From: Emmonsiellopsis sp. PD_33
Taxonomy: Eukaryota; Ascomycota; Eurotiomycetes; Onygenales; Ajellomycetaceae
DNA: 64,000 nucleotides
Direction of reading: 5' to 3'
Assembly (NCBI GenBank): GCA_032988165.1
Contig: JANTQF010000021.1
Location: 62,001 to 126,000, forward strand
In this document: positions 25,255-36,768 of the stretch, piece after piece
Layout: the number at the start of each line of letters is the position of its first letter
Numbering within the stretch: the stretch's first letter is position 1
The notes under the pieces: model-generated
What the model saw: only the letters and a program-made list of their open reading frames with translations
The model's database searches: none
What the model was told of the DNA's origin: nothing
Position numbers and translations under genes: made by a program

Positions 25255-25687
25255 ATCAGATAATCTTATCACACCCGTAAGAACCAAGGGAAGGTTTGTA
25301 CTAGCGCATTTCTTGGCTAAAGTTACGGGATATCCGCTCGGTATCATATGGAAATATTGAGATACGGCGTAATACCGGATCCAACTGGATCCACCCCTGC
25401 TTCACACCCTCAGACCACTTCTCTGGCAAACTACATGGAAGGATGGTTGCAATTCCCGTGACGGTAACAAGGCTTGTTGGGCACCAGGACAGGGATGATT
25501 TACGGTGGCCCGACGTCGGGTTTTTTAGGCTTCAGATCTCTGCAGAGCCAAAGTTTTTTCGGTGTCCCGCCGTGACAATTTTGCAAACCAAGGTTTGATT
25601 AAGGCCCGGCTTTACTAGGCGATGGAGCCGGAAACCTTGTTGATGCGGATGACAAGTGGGCTGGTGTACTGATGAGGGTTATCTGAT
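25255..25687. promoter_or_regulatory. Two SreA/Sre1-type sites in the sidI-sidA divergent promoter
   Basis: ATCAGATAA at 25255-25263 (+) and TTATCTGAT at 25679-25687 (-). The second lies 187 bp before the sidA ATG and the first 335 bp before the sidI ATG. They suggest iron repression of both genes. Confidence 0.8.
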
Positions 25688-25874
25688 TCTTGGGAAGCAT
25701 CGGACGATGTCCATAGTCTTCTGAGCCGACATTGTTTTCCTCCTGATGAGCTTGCGCTGACTTCTTCATATACCCTTTCCATACCATCTTTCTATCCTCG
25801 TTCTTCTTGAGTTCAACTTGACTGTCCATCGTTGATATTTCTTACTTCCATTCCCCCACCTTATCATATCCTCC

Positions 25875-27434
25875 ATGGAGACAGTACTCAAGAACAACAG
25901 CTCCCGACAACGGGAAGCTATGGCTATCCCCGAGAGCAGTCTATCAACGAGCTCCAGCGGCAGCGGAGACCATGACATTATCTGTGTCGGATTTGGCCCT
26001 GCGGCTGTCGCTATAGCCATTGCTATGCAAGATCGTGGCATCCAGCGACGCGTGCTCTTCCTGGAGCGACAATCGGAGTTTGGCTGGCACACTGGCATGC
26101 TGCTCCCTGGCAGTAAAATGCAAATTTCTTTCCTCAAGGACCTCGCAACGCCACGAAACCCCCGCTCCCACTTCACATTCCTCAATTATCTGCACCAAAA
26201 AGACCGCCTCGTCCACTTCACCAACCTTTCAACACATACACCTTTCCGGGAAGAATTCAACGATTACATGAAATGGTGCGCTTCGCATTTTAGCAACTGC
26301 GTTCAATATGGACAGGAGGTTGTTAGTGTAACTGCTGCCGAGACGAGACCTGGTTGGCCAGCCGAATATTTCAAGATCGTGGCTCGTGACCTGCAGTCTG
26401 GCGAGCTTAAAGAGCTATCCGCTAAGCATGTCATTGTGGCGAGTGGCGGAGAATGCGCTATCCCTCAGGGGCTCTCGAAACAACCCCTTCCCAAAACCGT
26501 CATTCACTCTTCCCAGTATATGTCTGTTGTCTCCAAGCTTCTCGAAGAAAAGAATGCGTCCTACCGTTTCGCCGTCGTCGGCGCAGGGCAGAGCGCAGTG
26601 GAGATTGCCGAAGATATGCAATCAAGATACCCAAATTCCAAAGTCAACATTATCGCAAAAGCCTCTGCGCTGAAACCCAGTGATGATAGTCCATTGTGAG
26701 TTTGCTTTTATCTCGTATTTCACCACACCTTTATCCTTCGCATGACCTAACATATCTCTAGTGTCAATGAAATTTTCGACCCAAGCAGTGTTGATAGCTT
26801 CTATGCCCTTAACCGCTCAGCACGCCGGGAAGTTCTCCTTGAGAACAAAGCAACGAACTACGGTGTTGTCAGACTACCCCTTCTCGAGTCGGTATACGAA
26901 AAGTTATATCGGCAGAAGTTCCTAGACCCCAACCCCCGCAACTGGCCACTACGGTTGGTAACTAGCCGTGAAGTTGTGGGCTTGAACCAATTGCCATCGC
27001 CGGGTGCCAATCCCCAGGTCGAGCTCCAACTGAAGAATGTCCAAACCGGTGACCTCGAAAACGCCGGCGAGAAATTTGACCTGGTTGTCCTGGCTACTGG
27101 CTACAGACGGAATCCTTTTACCAGCATGCTGAAGCCTCTGGAGGGTATCGTGGAGTCTCCAGCAAACGGAGAGCAATATCTTGTTGGGAGAGATTACCGA
27201 TTACAATTCAGCGAAGGAAAGGTCAAGCGTGACGCCGGAATTTGGCTTCAGGGATGCTGTGAAAACAGCCATGGGGTAAGTTGTTTCCACCTCGACGCTT
27301 CTGATGGCTGGTTCGCTAACTATATTCTGCAGTTGAGTGACTCTCTTCTTTCAATCCTTGCGGTACGTAGTGGTGAGCTGCTTGATTCTATCCTTGCCAG
27401 CAGCAAACGGTCGGAAGACTACGCGCGGCTGTGA
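25875..27434 (+). CDS. sidA: L-ornithine N5-oxygenase (SidA/Sid1 type)
   Basis: FAD- and NADPH-dependent hydroxylation of L-ornithine to N5-hydroxyornithine, the committed step of hydroxamate siderophore synthesis. Three exons, 25875-26695, 26762-27275 and 27333-27434, give 478 residues (Aspergillus SidA about 500). The joins recreate SPFVNEIFDP and NSHGLSDSLLS. Motifs in order: FAD site DIICVGFGPAAVAIAIAM near residue 34-52, substrate/FAD region MLLPGSKMQISFLKDLATPRNP, NADPH site FAVVGAGQSAVEIAEDM near 233, and the terminal DLVVLATGYRRNP near 407. All glycines of both Rossmann motifs are kept. The protein lacks an obvious organelle signal, in line with a cytosolic enzyme. The start at METVLKNNS is the first ATG after a 5' leader. 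An iron-repressor motif lies 187 bp upstream. Confidence 0.96.
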
Positions 27435-27775
27435 GGTAGCTTGATGTGGCTGGGGAAATGAAAATTTTGAGAATCCCGCGGTCAATATGTGGCCTTGTTG
27501 AATTCTGCAAGATATCTGGCAGGGAATGGGAAATCTATTCCCGCACCCATAGCTCTAGCACACTGTCTTCCGGGAACACGCTACGTCCTATGAGAAGCTG
27601 GACGTCGCATGTGGCCATTTAGACATTGGCTCAGCCGTCTGAATGGCTTCGGTTAGATCATATTCAACCAAAAAAAGAGGGGACAGCGGAGATTTCTCTC
27701 TCGGAGTACTTGTTATGTATATTGCACGGTGTTTTGTTTTATTATATACATTTTGTCTCCTCCTGCAATCTATAT
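27435..27775. other. Convergent intergenic gap
   Basis: Between the stops of sidA and the MaoC gene; nothing coding, presumably both 3' ends. Confidence 0.7.
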
Positions 27776-29074
27776 CTACAATTTAGAACCATTACTCTGG
27801 TGTTTCCCACTTAACAACGCCCTTCCATCTGACAGCACAATTCTCTCCCCAACCTTAACCACAAACCGTATCTCTGTTACCCTTTCGTTCCCATCTCCTA
27901 CATCCGCTTCCACCATCCCCATATCCCACATGTGAATATCTAACTTATCACCAGGCCTCACCGGCGCAGCGAACCGCGCTTCAAAGTCTCGCAAATTGCT
28001 ACCTTGGCTGCCTCCATACCTGGACAAGATTGCCTGCGCGGCAACGTTCCAACTAAATAGGCCGTGCATTATGATACCGCCATAGCCCAGGGACTGGCCT
28101 GGTTCTGGCGTAGCATGCAGCGGGTTATAGTCGCCATTGAGGCTAGAACGGATGTGTGGTCAGTACTATCAACGAGAAAAGGAAAGGGGGATAGAGAGAG
28201 CATTACCGGTACAGGTGAGCGGTCTGTTCATTCGTTTGAAACGTTGCATCCGCATCAGGACCTCGCGCTGATGTAGGGGGAGGGTATCGTATTATCTTGG
28301 GACCTGCTCCCATCCCATTGCGTGGTTTATTAGCTGTTACCATCCACCCAGAGACGAAACAAAACTCACCTCGCTCACCCCCCCACCCCCCCGTCCCCTT
28401 GAAAAACGCACTCTCCCACGCACGCGTATACACCTCGCCGCTCCCCCTCTCCCTAAGCACATGTTCCAGCTCCATCACCGTCCCCTTCCCGGGCCCCTTA
28501 TCAAAGGCTCCCAGCACTCTGGAATAGATCTCCCACGTCTTGCCTTGGCTGGTGGGCGGTAGGGGGCGGTGGAATGTCATGCGCCGGCGGCCGTCGACGG
28601 CCACGGCCCAGTCTAGCTTTGGACAGCCGGGGGGGAGAGTTCGGGATGCATTGCGTGAGAGGAAGTCGATGGTTGAGGGGGAGGTGTGTTTGAAGGCTGT
28701 GTTGTGCGGGGGGGTTAATGGGTGTTTTTTTTACTAGATGGTGGGATGGGGGTTGTGTTTGAGGTGACGTACTTAGGACTATGGGGTAGGTTGGGAAGAC
28801 TTGGAAGTTTGGATGGAGTTCCTGGGCCAATGGTTATTAAATTAGCAGAGCAGAAGGAAGGGGATTCTAACTATTTATTGTCTCTGCTATAGCTAACTAG
28901 TTGGATGAGGCAGGGGGAATGAATGAATGAATGAATGGATGGATGGCTTACATAGAGAAAATGAAGCTCGCCATTTGCGCGACATCCAATGGAGTTTGCG
29001 AATAGCAGTGCATCCCGTTTCAGCCATGAGACCTCTTGGGGGGGATATGAGAATTGGGGGATAGTGATTGGCAT
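27776..29074 (-). CDS. Peroxisomal MaoC/hotdog enoyl-CoA hydratase-2-like protein in the siderophore island
   Basis: Five exons, 29074-28952, 28821-28773, 28696-28370, 28303-28207 and 28142-27776, all in phase, give 320 residues. The architecture matches the double-hotdog hydratase-2 region of peroxisomal Fox2-type enzymes. The N-terminal hotdog includes RDALLFANSIGC and ELHPNFQVFPTYPIVL. The C-terminal hotdog contains YRLNGDYNPLHATP, whose Asp and His are the catalytic pair of (R)-specific enoyl-CoA hydratases, followed by GIIMHGLFSWNVAAQAIL and FAAPVRPGDKLDI. It ends in SKL, a perfect PTS1. It lies beside sidA, and three iron-repressor motifs sit 308-471 bp upstream of its ATG, so co-regulation with the siderophore genes is likely. 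Known SidH hydratases are crotonase-fold; none is visible here, so this protein may provide the anhydromevalonyl-CoA hydratase step. The alternative is an ordinary beta-oxidation-type dehydratase that happens to lie here. Confidence 0.88.
28917..28946. repeat. (AATG)n/(GGAT)n microsatellite
   Basis: Tandem GAAT then GGAT units inside the first intron of the MaoC gene. Confidence 0.85.
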
Positions 29075-29328
29075 GGTGCGTTTATCTTTGGGAATGGGAG
29101 GATATTGATAGGGGTAGTAGGAAGCAGTCAACAATTGTTGCGGATGGAGCTATGAGGTACCACTGTATCCCGTGCTTTCTGCAGCCGCCGAGGATTGAGC
29201 GGTCAACTGCAAGGAACGCAGAGTGGGATCTAGGAGGATCAAGGTTCAAAGATTTGTTTTCTGGCTTCCTTTTTTTTGATATAACTATACTGTTGTTTCA
29301 ATTGTATTGATGGAGGTGTGTATTGTAC

Positions 29329-29349
29329 GTATGTATGTATGTATGTATT
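29329..29349. repeat. (GTAT)n microsatellite
   Basis: Short tandem GTAT repeat upstream of the MaoC gene. Confidence 0.8.
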
Positions 29350-29380
29350 GATTACAGCCGTAAGTTACCGTTCCGTACCC

Positions 29381-29543
29381 GTTATCTGATCCGAAACAAA
29401 AACAAAGTTTCCACGTTCCGGATCAGATAACTTTAATACGCATTGAGTTCCTCGGCGTATGGTAAGGTTCGGTAATAAACAATCAAATTGACTTTCCCTC
29501 GCAGTGGGGGTGTCTGTTTTCACCAACAATTAAATTATCAGAT
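29381..29543. promoter_or_regulatory. Three SreA/Sre1-type sites, two in a 17-bp inverted repeat
   Basis: TTATCTGAT at 29382-29390, ATCAGATAA at 29422-29430 and TTATCAGAT at 29535-29543. The first two sit in inverted arms: GTTATCTGATCCGAAAC at 29381-29397 and its near-perfect complement at 29415-29431 (one mismatch), with a 17-bp spacer. They are 308-471 bp upstream of the MaoC ATG and just beyond the GNAT 3' end. Confidence 0.82.
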
Positions 29544-29643
29544 GCGCACGCCATGGATTGTAAAATGTATCCCGGTTCCAGACCGTCAAGAAAAAATCTA
29601 TTCATCTACCACATGATCATCTATTCAGGTTCCATTGACCGCC

Positions 29644-30428
29644 TCAGGAAGAAAACCTTGGATGCCCCTTCGCCGCCCACTCCTCAAACGTCATCCCCCC
29701 CGCCGCAGCCGGCATCTTGACCATCAGTGGAATCTCAACGTCAGAATCCTTATGCGTCAGCGCCGGACTGAGCACGGCGCTCTCTGAAAGCCTTTCGAAC
29801 CCGAGCTTCGTGTACAGCGGCAGCCCAGCAGAGCTCGACTCGAGGTATACCGGCAGCTGCAGCTTCTCCCCCACCCCCAGCCCCCATTCCATCAATAGCT
29901 TTCCGACGCCGCGCCGCTGGTGGGCTGGGTGGACGGCTACGAACATGCAGTCTGTAGGGGTTTAGTTGGTTGGTTGGTTGGTCGAGAGGAATTTGGAATA
30001 AATAGTACGGAGGCAGGGAGGGTAGATAGATAGAAATACATACAAACATGCCTCCTAGAACCTAGATACTTCTCCCTCTTCTCCCAAAGCCTCTCGAAGA
30101 ACCCATCAGCGCGCTCCCGCTGCTTACCCTGCAGCCACTCAATGGCAGGCTTCTTGCGCTCCTCGTCCGTCCTCTCTCGCCAGAATACTTCCCACACGGC
30201 CATCCCGACTATCTCCCCCGTTTCTGTGTCTACACATTTAAGGGTATGCTGCATGGTGACCGTGTGCCACCATTGGAGCGTGGCGGGGGTGTGTAGCTTG
30301 CGAAACTCATCGGTGATGCCGTCGGGATATAGGACGTCGAGGATTACGTCGCCCCTGAAGGCGGCGAAGTAGGCGTCGTAGACGCTGGTGAGGTCGGGGA
30401 TTGTGACGGGGAGGACGATGAGGCCCAT
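29644..30428 (-). CDS. GNAT-family N-acetyltransferase
   Basis: Two exons, 30428-30044 and 29951-29644, joined in phase 1 to read HVYCMFVAVHP, give 230 residues. The acetyl-CoA-binding motif A is clear: VAVHPAHQRRGVGKLLMEWG (the Q/RxxGxG/A signature), followed by LPVYLESSSAGLPLYTKLGFE, motif B of the GNAT fold. The N-terminal half (AYFAAFRGDVILDVLYPDG, TGEIVGMAVWEVFW) resembles the fungal small-molecule GNAT group. Substrate unknown. It lies between the MaoC and MFS genes on the same strand. No iron-repressor motif was seen in its own upstream gap, so membership of the regulon is doubtful. It could acetylate a siderophore precursor or be an unrelated neighbour. Confidence 0.85.
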
Positions 30429-31127
30429 TTTTGGTGTGCTTTTTTTTTCTTTTAATCGCGTGTAGATTGAGGGGTAGGTAAATGGAGAGGGGAATGGGCT
30501 AAATTATAGTGATGGTTTGGTGATGTTTGCGGAGGGGTTTGGGATGACGATAGATAGATAGGGTCAAGGAAGGAGATGGAGCGCTGTTACATTTATTTTA
30601 GTTATCCGATGATGCACTTCGGCTTGATTTTAGGCAAAGGAGACCTCGTTTATCATTTACTTTACGGTACCAGTGCTGTGTGGTTTAACTACTCCACCTG
30701 CTAATGGGAGTGCAAGTCTAGGTACCCGCAACAGGTCACTCGGAACCTTTGCTTCCGGGGCAGAAGAATATTGAACAATTGGGTGATGGCATTGAGGAAG
30801 TTGAGAACTTTTATGATCGTTTGGCTCATTACTAGTACTATAATATTATTGAATATATTTTTTGACGACAAGAGATGCTACGGCGAAGGATTCAACCCTT
30901 TTGCCAACAACAGTCGTCTAGCCGATTAACCCCCGAAATACGGACAAAAATACAACGAAAGAATACACCCGTTGTAGTGAGAAAGGACAAAATGCTGCAG
31001 AAGGACATCCCGGGCCCCCAATCGCATAAACTCCTCTCCAAAATTTGCATATCCCATGCTATAAACTGCTCTTCCTAAGAACCGTCCTGACTGACGGTTT
31101 CTAACGCATGTTTGATGGAGAAGTCCT
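30429..31127. other. Intergenic region
   Basis: Between the GNAT promoter and the MFS stop. No coding region, and no exact ATCWGATAA; a near match TTATCCGAT occurs around 30602. Confidence 0.6.
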
Positions 31128-33024
31128 TTAAATAACACGACCCCGGACTTGCTTGAAGTCCTTCACCTTGATGTCTCTCCACATGGCGGCACCGACGAGG
31201 GAGATGGCCAGCACTGCCGTGCCACCAATCAGCATAGCTTTCTGCGCGTCGCCATAAGCCTGGTTGATGGCATCTCTGGCGGGAGTTCCGACAGCATATG
31301 ATTTTTGAACTTTCAGATCGCCGTAGATCGTCGTCAGGTTTGCTTGTTCCTCTGCTGGCAAGTACTCGGCGAGTTTCTTGGGGAAAATTCCGGTCCAGAT
31401 AGCGGCCGCAACAGTCAGGCCAATGGCACCGCCAATGCTGGAGAACATAGCTTCAAGAGCTAGAACAACGGCAACGTACTGGTGGGAGGTGGCGGCCATG
31501 GCAGCCATTTGCTCGGTGATGACGACTGTTCCGCCGGCAAATGCGATGAAGATCTGGCACATGATGATATATCCAATATTCACGTCTGGCTGGCGGAAAT
31601 TGATCATAAGGCCGACACCCAAGATGGTCAATGGGACACCGAAATAAACAGCGAGCCACTTGAAACGTCCGGTCCAGCGAATCAAAATACCAACGATAAC
31701 TGACCAGAAGCAGGAGCCAATGCTGTAAATGTTGGCAATGTAGCTGGATTGTGTTACGTTCAAATCATCCACAACCTGTAGGAATGAGATAAAATAGGCG
31801 TCCCAGATATAGAAACTGACGAAGATGGAGCCGGCAAGAATACAGGCGCCAAGGACGGTTCGATCGACGAGAAGGTTGAATGGGATGAAGCATACGGGGG
31901 CGACGTATTTCTCATAAAATCCAAAGCCGATTATCATGAGGCCACCGAAGATGATCATGCAGATGATCATCGATGATCTCCACTGGTCGGCTTGGTAGGA
32001 GTAAAGACTGAATGGGAGAAGGAACAAGGCCAAGCCGCCCGCGAGAAGAAGGATACCAATAACATCGAATTCGATGAAGTAGTACTTAACCGACTCCATG
32101 AACGTCCGGTTGCTTTTTTCCTGGGACACCAGCCCCGCCTTCTTAGCCTTGTTGTAATTGTAGGCAAACAATGCCCAGAGAGGAAGTGTAACGGCTGGGG
32201 TAATGATGGCAAATGCACCATATCCCCATCTGAAGCCGGGACCATTGAGGAAAGCTGTTGCGAGTGGCCCGCCGACCCAGACGGTGGCAATATATGGCGA
32301 CGAAACGAAGGCAAACATGAGAGCTCGGTTCTTCAATGCCGAAGTATCGGCAATGAAAATGCCAATGGTGTAGGTCAATCCGTTATATCTATAAATATGG
32401 GGGGATCTATTAGTTATCGAGCCTAGGAGAGTAGTCTCTGGAGATCAGACTTACCCGACCCAGTAGAAAACCTGGGCAGCGGCATAGGTTTGGACGTTTT
32501 CACAAGCTGCCATCATGATAAGGCCGATAGTCACGAAAACCACCATCAAGAAATAACCTTGTGGTCTGCCCCAGATATCAAGAATCTTGGCAAGAGGAAG
32601 CTTGAAAAGTCCTCCGATGATATTCGACATAATTGACGTGGTCGCCGTCAATGAGTGCAGAGCAAAGGAACTCGTAACGTAGGGCGTCAAAGCAAAGGCC
32701 ATTCCCTGCTGCATTGTATCCACAAACGCGATACACCAGATCCTGTGGAAATGTCAGCGCGGAGAAAATGGGGATTATGGAATCTACCAAGGCAATAATC
32801 ACGTACATGACATATGCGGCGATAAGATGATTTCTGCTCCAGACCTTGGTGATGGCCTCGATATCCTTCACACCGGGTTGTGCCTCTTGGGAGATGGAGT
32901 CATCATCACTGCTGTTGGCTTGATACTGAGGGTCGACTCCAGCTTCCTTGTCATCCGGGTTCTGGGGGGATTGCGTGTCGACTACAGGCTGATCGGCCTG
33001 GGGTCTCGCGAAGAAGGCCCTCAT
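31128..33024 (-). CDS. MFS siderophore-iron transporter (Sit1/Mir family)
   Basis: Plasma-membrane proton symporter for ferric hydroxamate siderophores. Three exons, 33024-32807, 32742-32455 and 32388-31128, give 588 residues. The donor gtacgt after AYV joins to IWCIAFVDTMQQG, restoring the family's first helix. The second join gives VGYNGLTYTIG. Features typical of Sit/Mir proteins: a hydrophilic acidic N-terminus (DDDSISQEAQPGVKDIEAI), then TMQQG, LTPYVTSSFALHSLTA, GGLFKLPLAKILDIWGRPQG, about 14 hydrophobic segments in all, and the long loop near the C-terminus (PEEQANLTTIYGDLKVQKSYAVG...INQAYGDAQKAML). The C-terminus is short and basic. One iron-repressor motif lies 270 bp upstream. The cargo siderophore cannot be read from sequence. 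Confidence 0.93.
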
Positions 33025-33293
33025 GATGAGGGGGTGGAGGGGGAAAGGCTATGGGCACGACGGGAGGGGATTGGGAGCGGGACACAACAGGAAAAGAGAA
33101 GACAGCCAGAAATGCGCCGGGAATCAGCCATCTTTTATCTAGACGTGTTTGGAGGTTTGGTCTGGAGCAGCGAAGGAAGCGGAGTGGGGATAGAACCGTG
33201 GTATCATCGGTACATGTACAATACGGCGTGGTAACTGGTAAGGTGTAAGGTTTGGCGATACCGTATAATACCGTGCTTTTTGCCGTGTTTTCC

Positions 33294-33302
33294 ATCTGAT
33301 AA
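33294..33302 (+). promoter_or_regulatory. SreA/Sre1-type site upstream of the MFS transporter
   Basis: ATCTGATAA, 270 bp before the transporter ATG, followed by a further gataag at about 33311. Confidence 0.75.
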
Positions 33303-35571
33303 CGCGAGATTGATAAGATTAAATCCTTGGCTGTGTCCTCCGCCGAGTGTTCAGGCCTGCGCCGGCTGGATCTAGCACAAACCTGAGCATGTTTTGGACC
33401 AACGGGAAACGCCACACCGTGTTTTCTTTTTTCTTGCGCCCGTGGAACGGTGGAAGCGGGGGTTCTCGCTTGTCAGGGCTGCCAACTCGCGCCGGAAAAT
33501 TCCGCCCCAGCGGCTAGCCAGCGTTAACCTTGGTCGTACCGTGAACAACTTCCAGGGTTTGTGGCTTTGGGGGCATATGGAACAAGAAAGAAATATTCCC
33601 AACAGCAGTCCAGTTCGGTCCTCGGTGTTGATGGTTGGCGAACAAACCATTTGAAATCCCTGTCGTCCAGATCCTGTCCTGGAAGTTACGTGAACTGAAA
33701 ACCTGAGGTGGAATCCATTAGGCACTTGGGAGTTCGGGAATTGAGTTTGTGTCTATCCACATGTACGAGGGGTAGGTACACATCGGCCGGGTGACTATTT
33801 TGGCCATGGATTTGACTAGTTAAGCTTTCGAGTTTCGGTCATGTCACTCCAATTACCTTTCACGCTAGAGCCTATCAAGGGCTACTATGGTGCTCGAAGC
33901 GGCGCATAGGTTCCTAGACCTCTCTGCCAGGGGAATTCCCCTCAACAGGGATTGCTTTTTGCCCTACAACTGCAGTCTCTTTGTTAATGTTAGCTACTAA
34001 AACGCCTCCAAATTTGACCAGCAAAAACGTAGAGAACAAGTATTGTCTGGAGATGAATGAGCTGAATAGGTCCGAATGTACGTTTGAGTGGGGTGATTCT
34101 TGTCCGTTGCGAGTGCCCAAGATCCGAGCTCCAATCCATCCGAGTTTATTGGGGATCTTGGCCGTAGCGGTATAAGGGGCGAGGAGTGTTTGCTAAATGA
34201 CCGCAGGATAGATAATCCTCCAGCTTTTAACATCTGGCACCAGGCCGAAACTTCGTCAATGACGCTACCAACAATGATTCGTCTTATCCCTCTATTGTAT
34301 CATCCCAATTTTCCCTCATCGCGTCGGATGTCGACGTGGACGCGCGTGGGGATCTAAGGAAAGTCTATCCCGCTTGTAAGCCCTGGTGTTGCTGGTGATC
34401 ATAGAAAGGGGCAAATATGCTGGACGGAGTAGTGCCTTCGCTGCCATCTCCCCTTAAATATCGGATCATATCATCGTGCAAAATCCAACTCTAGATTCGA
34501 AGCTGCGTAATCAGATTTTATTGGAGGTTGTAGGATTTGGGCCGCATAACTCCCACCAATTCGCATGAAATTGAGAGGTTAGCACCGATGACGCTGAAGC
34601 GACAAGTAGAAAGGATTGCCAGAGTAATATTTTGGCACTGGTAGAAACTGAGCAGTGCATGTTTGTGATACCGCTCGAAGAGACAGAGAGCAAAAATGAA
34701 ACTGGATAAGGGTAAATAGAAGGCGATATTGGGGGTGGCATTCCAGTTTGTATATGACCAGCCCCCTTGAGATCCAGCCCCTGTGCTCCGTAACTAGATA
34801 GTCAGACGTGGCTCTGCTAGAAATATGTTTAGCATCACACTTAGTGATCGTAATTAGACAATTGGAACCTTGCATCAGATCACCAACAAACCGATAAATG
34901 GAGCCCGAGGACAAAAATAAAGAAGACAGGGCGGAGAATCGAGGAGAGGAGATATTTATATGGCGCTAAACCCCTTTTGGCCATTTTGTTGGCCAAGCAC
35001 GCCAAGCTCGGGCCAACCTCCCCTGTCTATCTCAACAATGTCCAACCTTCATCCTCAAAAACACCCAAACAAGGTGAAACCGGGAACGACAGCCACGGGT
35101 TCTGGGTGCTAATCATATAAGGTTTTGTGCCTTGCCATCAACATCACCAGGGGATAGTTATTCCATCCATGCGCATGCTCGATGGCTCAGCCAGTTGTCG
35201 CGATGTCGAGACTGGGGTCTTGGCCATTCTTATTTCCTGATCGGGTTAATTTTCCTTTTCCTCATAATGCTGAGCTCCTACGGCGGATCGGGATGAATTA
35301 TTGAAGGTCTTTGATACGGCCTAGATATACCAAAGTCCTCCTGGCCTCCTTACCAAAACTGGCCATTATGTGGCAATCGAAATTGGGGCGCAGCGTCCTG
35401 CACATATATCGAGAGCTGAATTGATGATACTCAGAGCTGTGGAAGCTCAAATTCTGCCATGATGAGACCATATAAAGGATGGCAGAGGACCAGAGATGGT
35501 GGCATGAATCTCATCATTCATACACCTCGATTCCCTCACATATTTCCAGATAAGACGAGACATAAGCCATC
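33303..35571. other. 2.3 kb intergenic region
   Basis: Divergent spacer between the MFS gene (-) and the RTA1-like gene (+). No credible coding region, no exact ATCWGATAA after 33302, and nothing repeat-like seen. The right end contains the RTA1-like promoter. Confidence 0.6.
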
Positions 35572-36768
35572 ATGACGGAACTCACAGCCGAAGGTACATA
35601 CATTCCCTGCCAGCAACCCCTTGTTGTATAGTGGCTAACATTACCTATAGACCTGTATCATTACTCTCCAAATAAGGGGGTAGCTATCTTCTTCGCCGTC
35701 GCCTATGCCATCTCTGCGGCTCTTCATGAGATGCAATACCGGTAAGATCACTCTGTAGTTGGGAAAGCAGTGTCTTAGTTTCTCATATCTCTGAGCAGGT
35801 CGTCGAAACCCCAGAAATTCACCATCCCATTGACGATGGGTGCAATCTTTTCAACTGTCGGTTTCGTCCAACGAGCGCTTATTGCCTCTGGCACGGGAAA
35901 CCCCAAGGCGCTCTTTATCTTCTCAACGATGTTCATCCTAGGTGCAGGCCCAACATATGCAGGCGCAGACTATTTTATTTGCGGCCGACTTTTTAGCTTC
36001 ATTCCGTCGGCGGCGCCAATGTCTCCAATCCGGACTGTCCGTACATTCATCACCTTCGATGTGTTGGCTGAAATATGTGTTTGGGCTGGGGCCTCGTTGC
36101 TCGCTGGCGCTGGACCGGACGGAGCGACCCGGTATAAAATCGGTCTTAATTTGATTCGAGTTGCTATGATTACGCAGACGGTCCTGTTCTTGTCCTTTGT
36201 GACTGTCCTTGGGCTTTTCCACCTCCGTGTTCGTCGTCTTAAAGCGAAATGGGAAGTTAGTGAGGGCGGCGCATCGAGGAGATTCATGACCGTGGTATAC
36301 TGCCTTTACGCGTCGTCTATATTGATCATTACCCGATCTGCATATCATATTTCAGGTATGTTTACGCTTGAAAATTGCTTTTTATTCTCGGAACTCGTGT
36401 CACGCTGACATCCTCTATTTCTAGAAACTTTCGTTCCAGAAAAGCATACCTTTCGCACAACCGAGCCTCCCTTCCTAGCCTGCGAGGGAGCTGTCATGCT
36501 ACTCAACACCGCCATGTTTAACCTTTTCCATCCTGGTCATATACTCCCGATCGACTCGAGGATATATATGGATCTCGATGGAGAGGAGAGGGAGAGCGAT
36601 GCCATCGGAGGAGCGCTAAGCGATCCGCGACCTCTACGCCAGAAAATCCTGGACCCATTGGATATAAGGGGGCTGTTTGCAAAGAAGAAGAATAGATCCT
36701 ATGAGCCTCGGGATAGGATAGAGATGGATAATGATCTATCGCGCAGGCTCATGCCAGCCCCAAGTTAA
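35572..36768 (+). CDS. RTA1-like lipid-translocating/resistance membrane protein
   Basis: Four exons, 35572-35593, 35651-35741, 35802-36355 and 36425-36768, give 336 residues; the phases 1, 2, 1 all match. The first exon is tiny (MTELTAE plus one base). The family hallmarks are DLYHYSPNKGVAIFFAVAY at the start of helix 1, FILGAGPTYAGADYFICGRL in the middle, ITFDVLAEICVWAGASLL, and a final helix with FRTTEPPFLACEGAVMLLN. Seven membrane segments are predicted by hydrophobicity. The charged cytosolic tail contains DIRGLFAKKKNRS. RTA1/Rsb1-type proteins are linked to sphingoid-base export and stress or drug resistance. It sits between the siderophore transporter and the NRPS but has no iron-repressor consensus in its promoter, so it may be a passenger. 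Confidence 0.92.
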
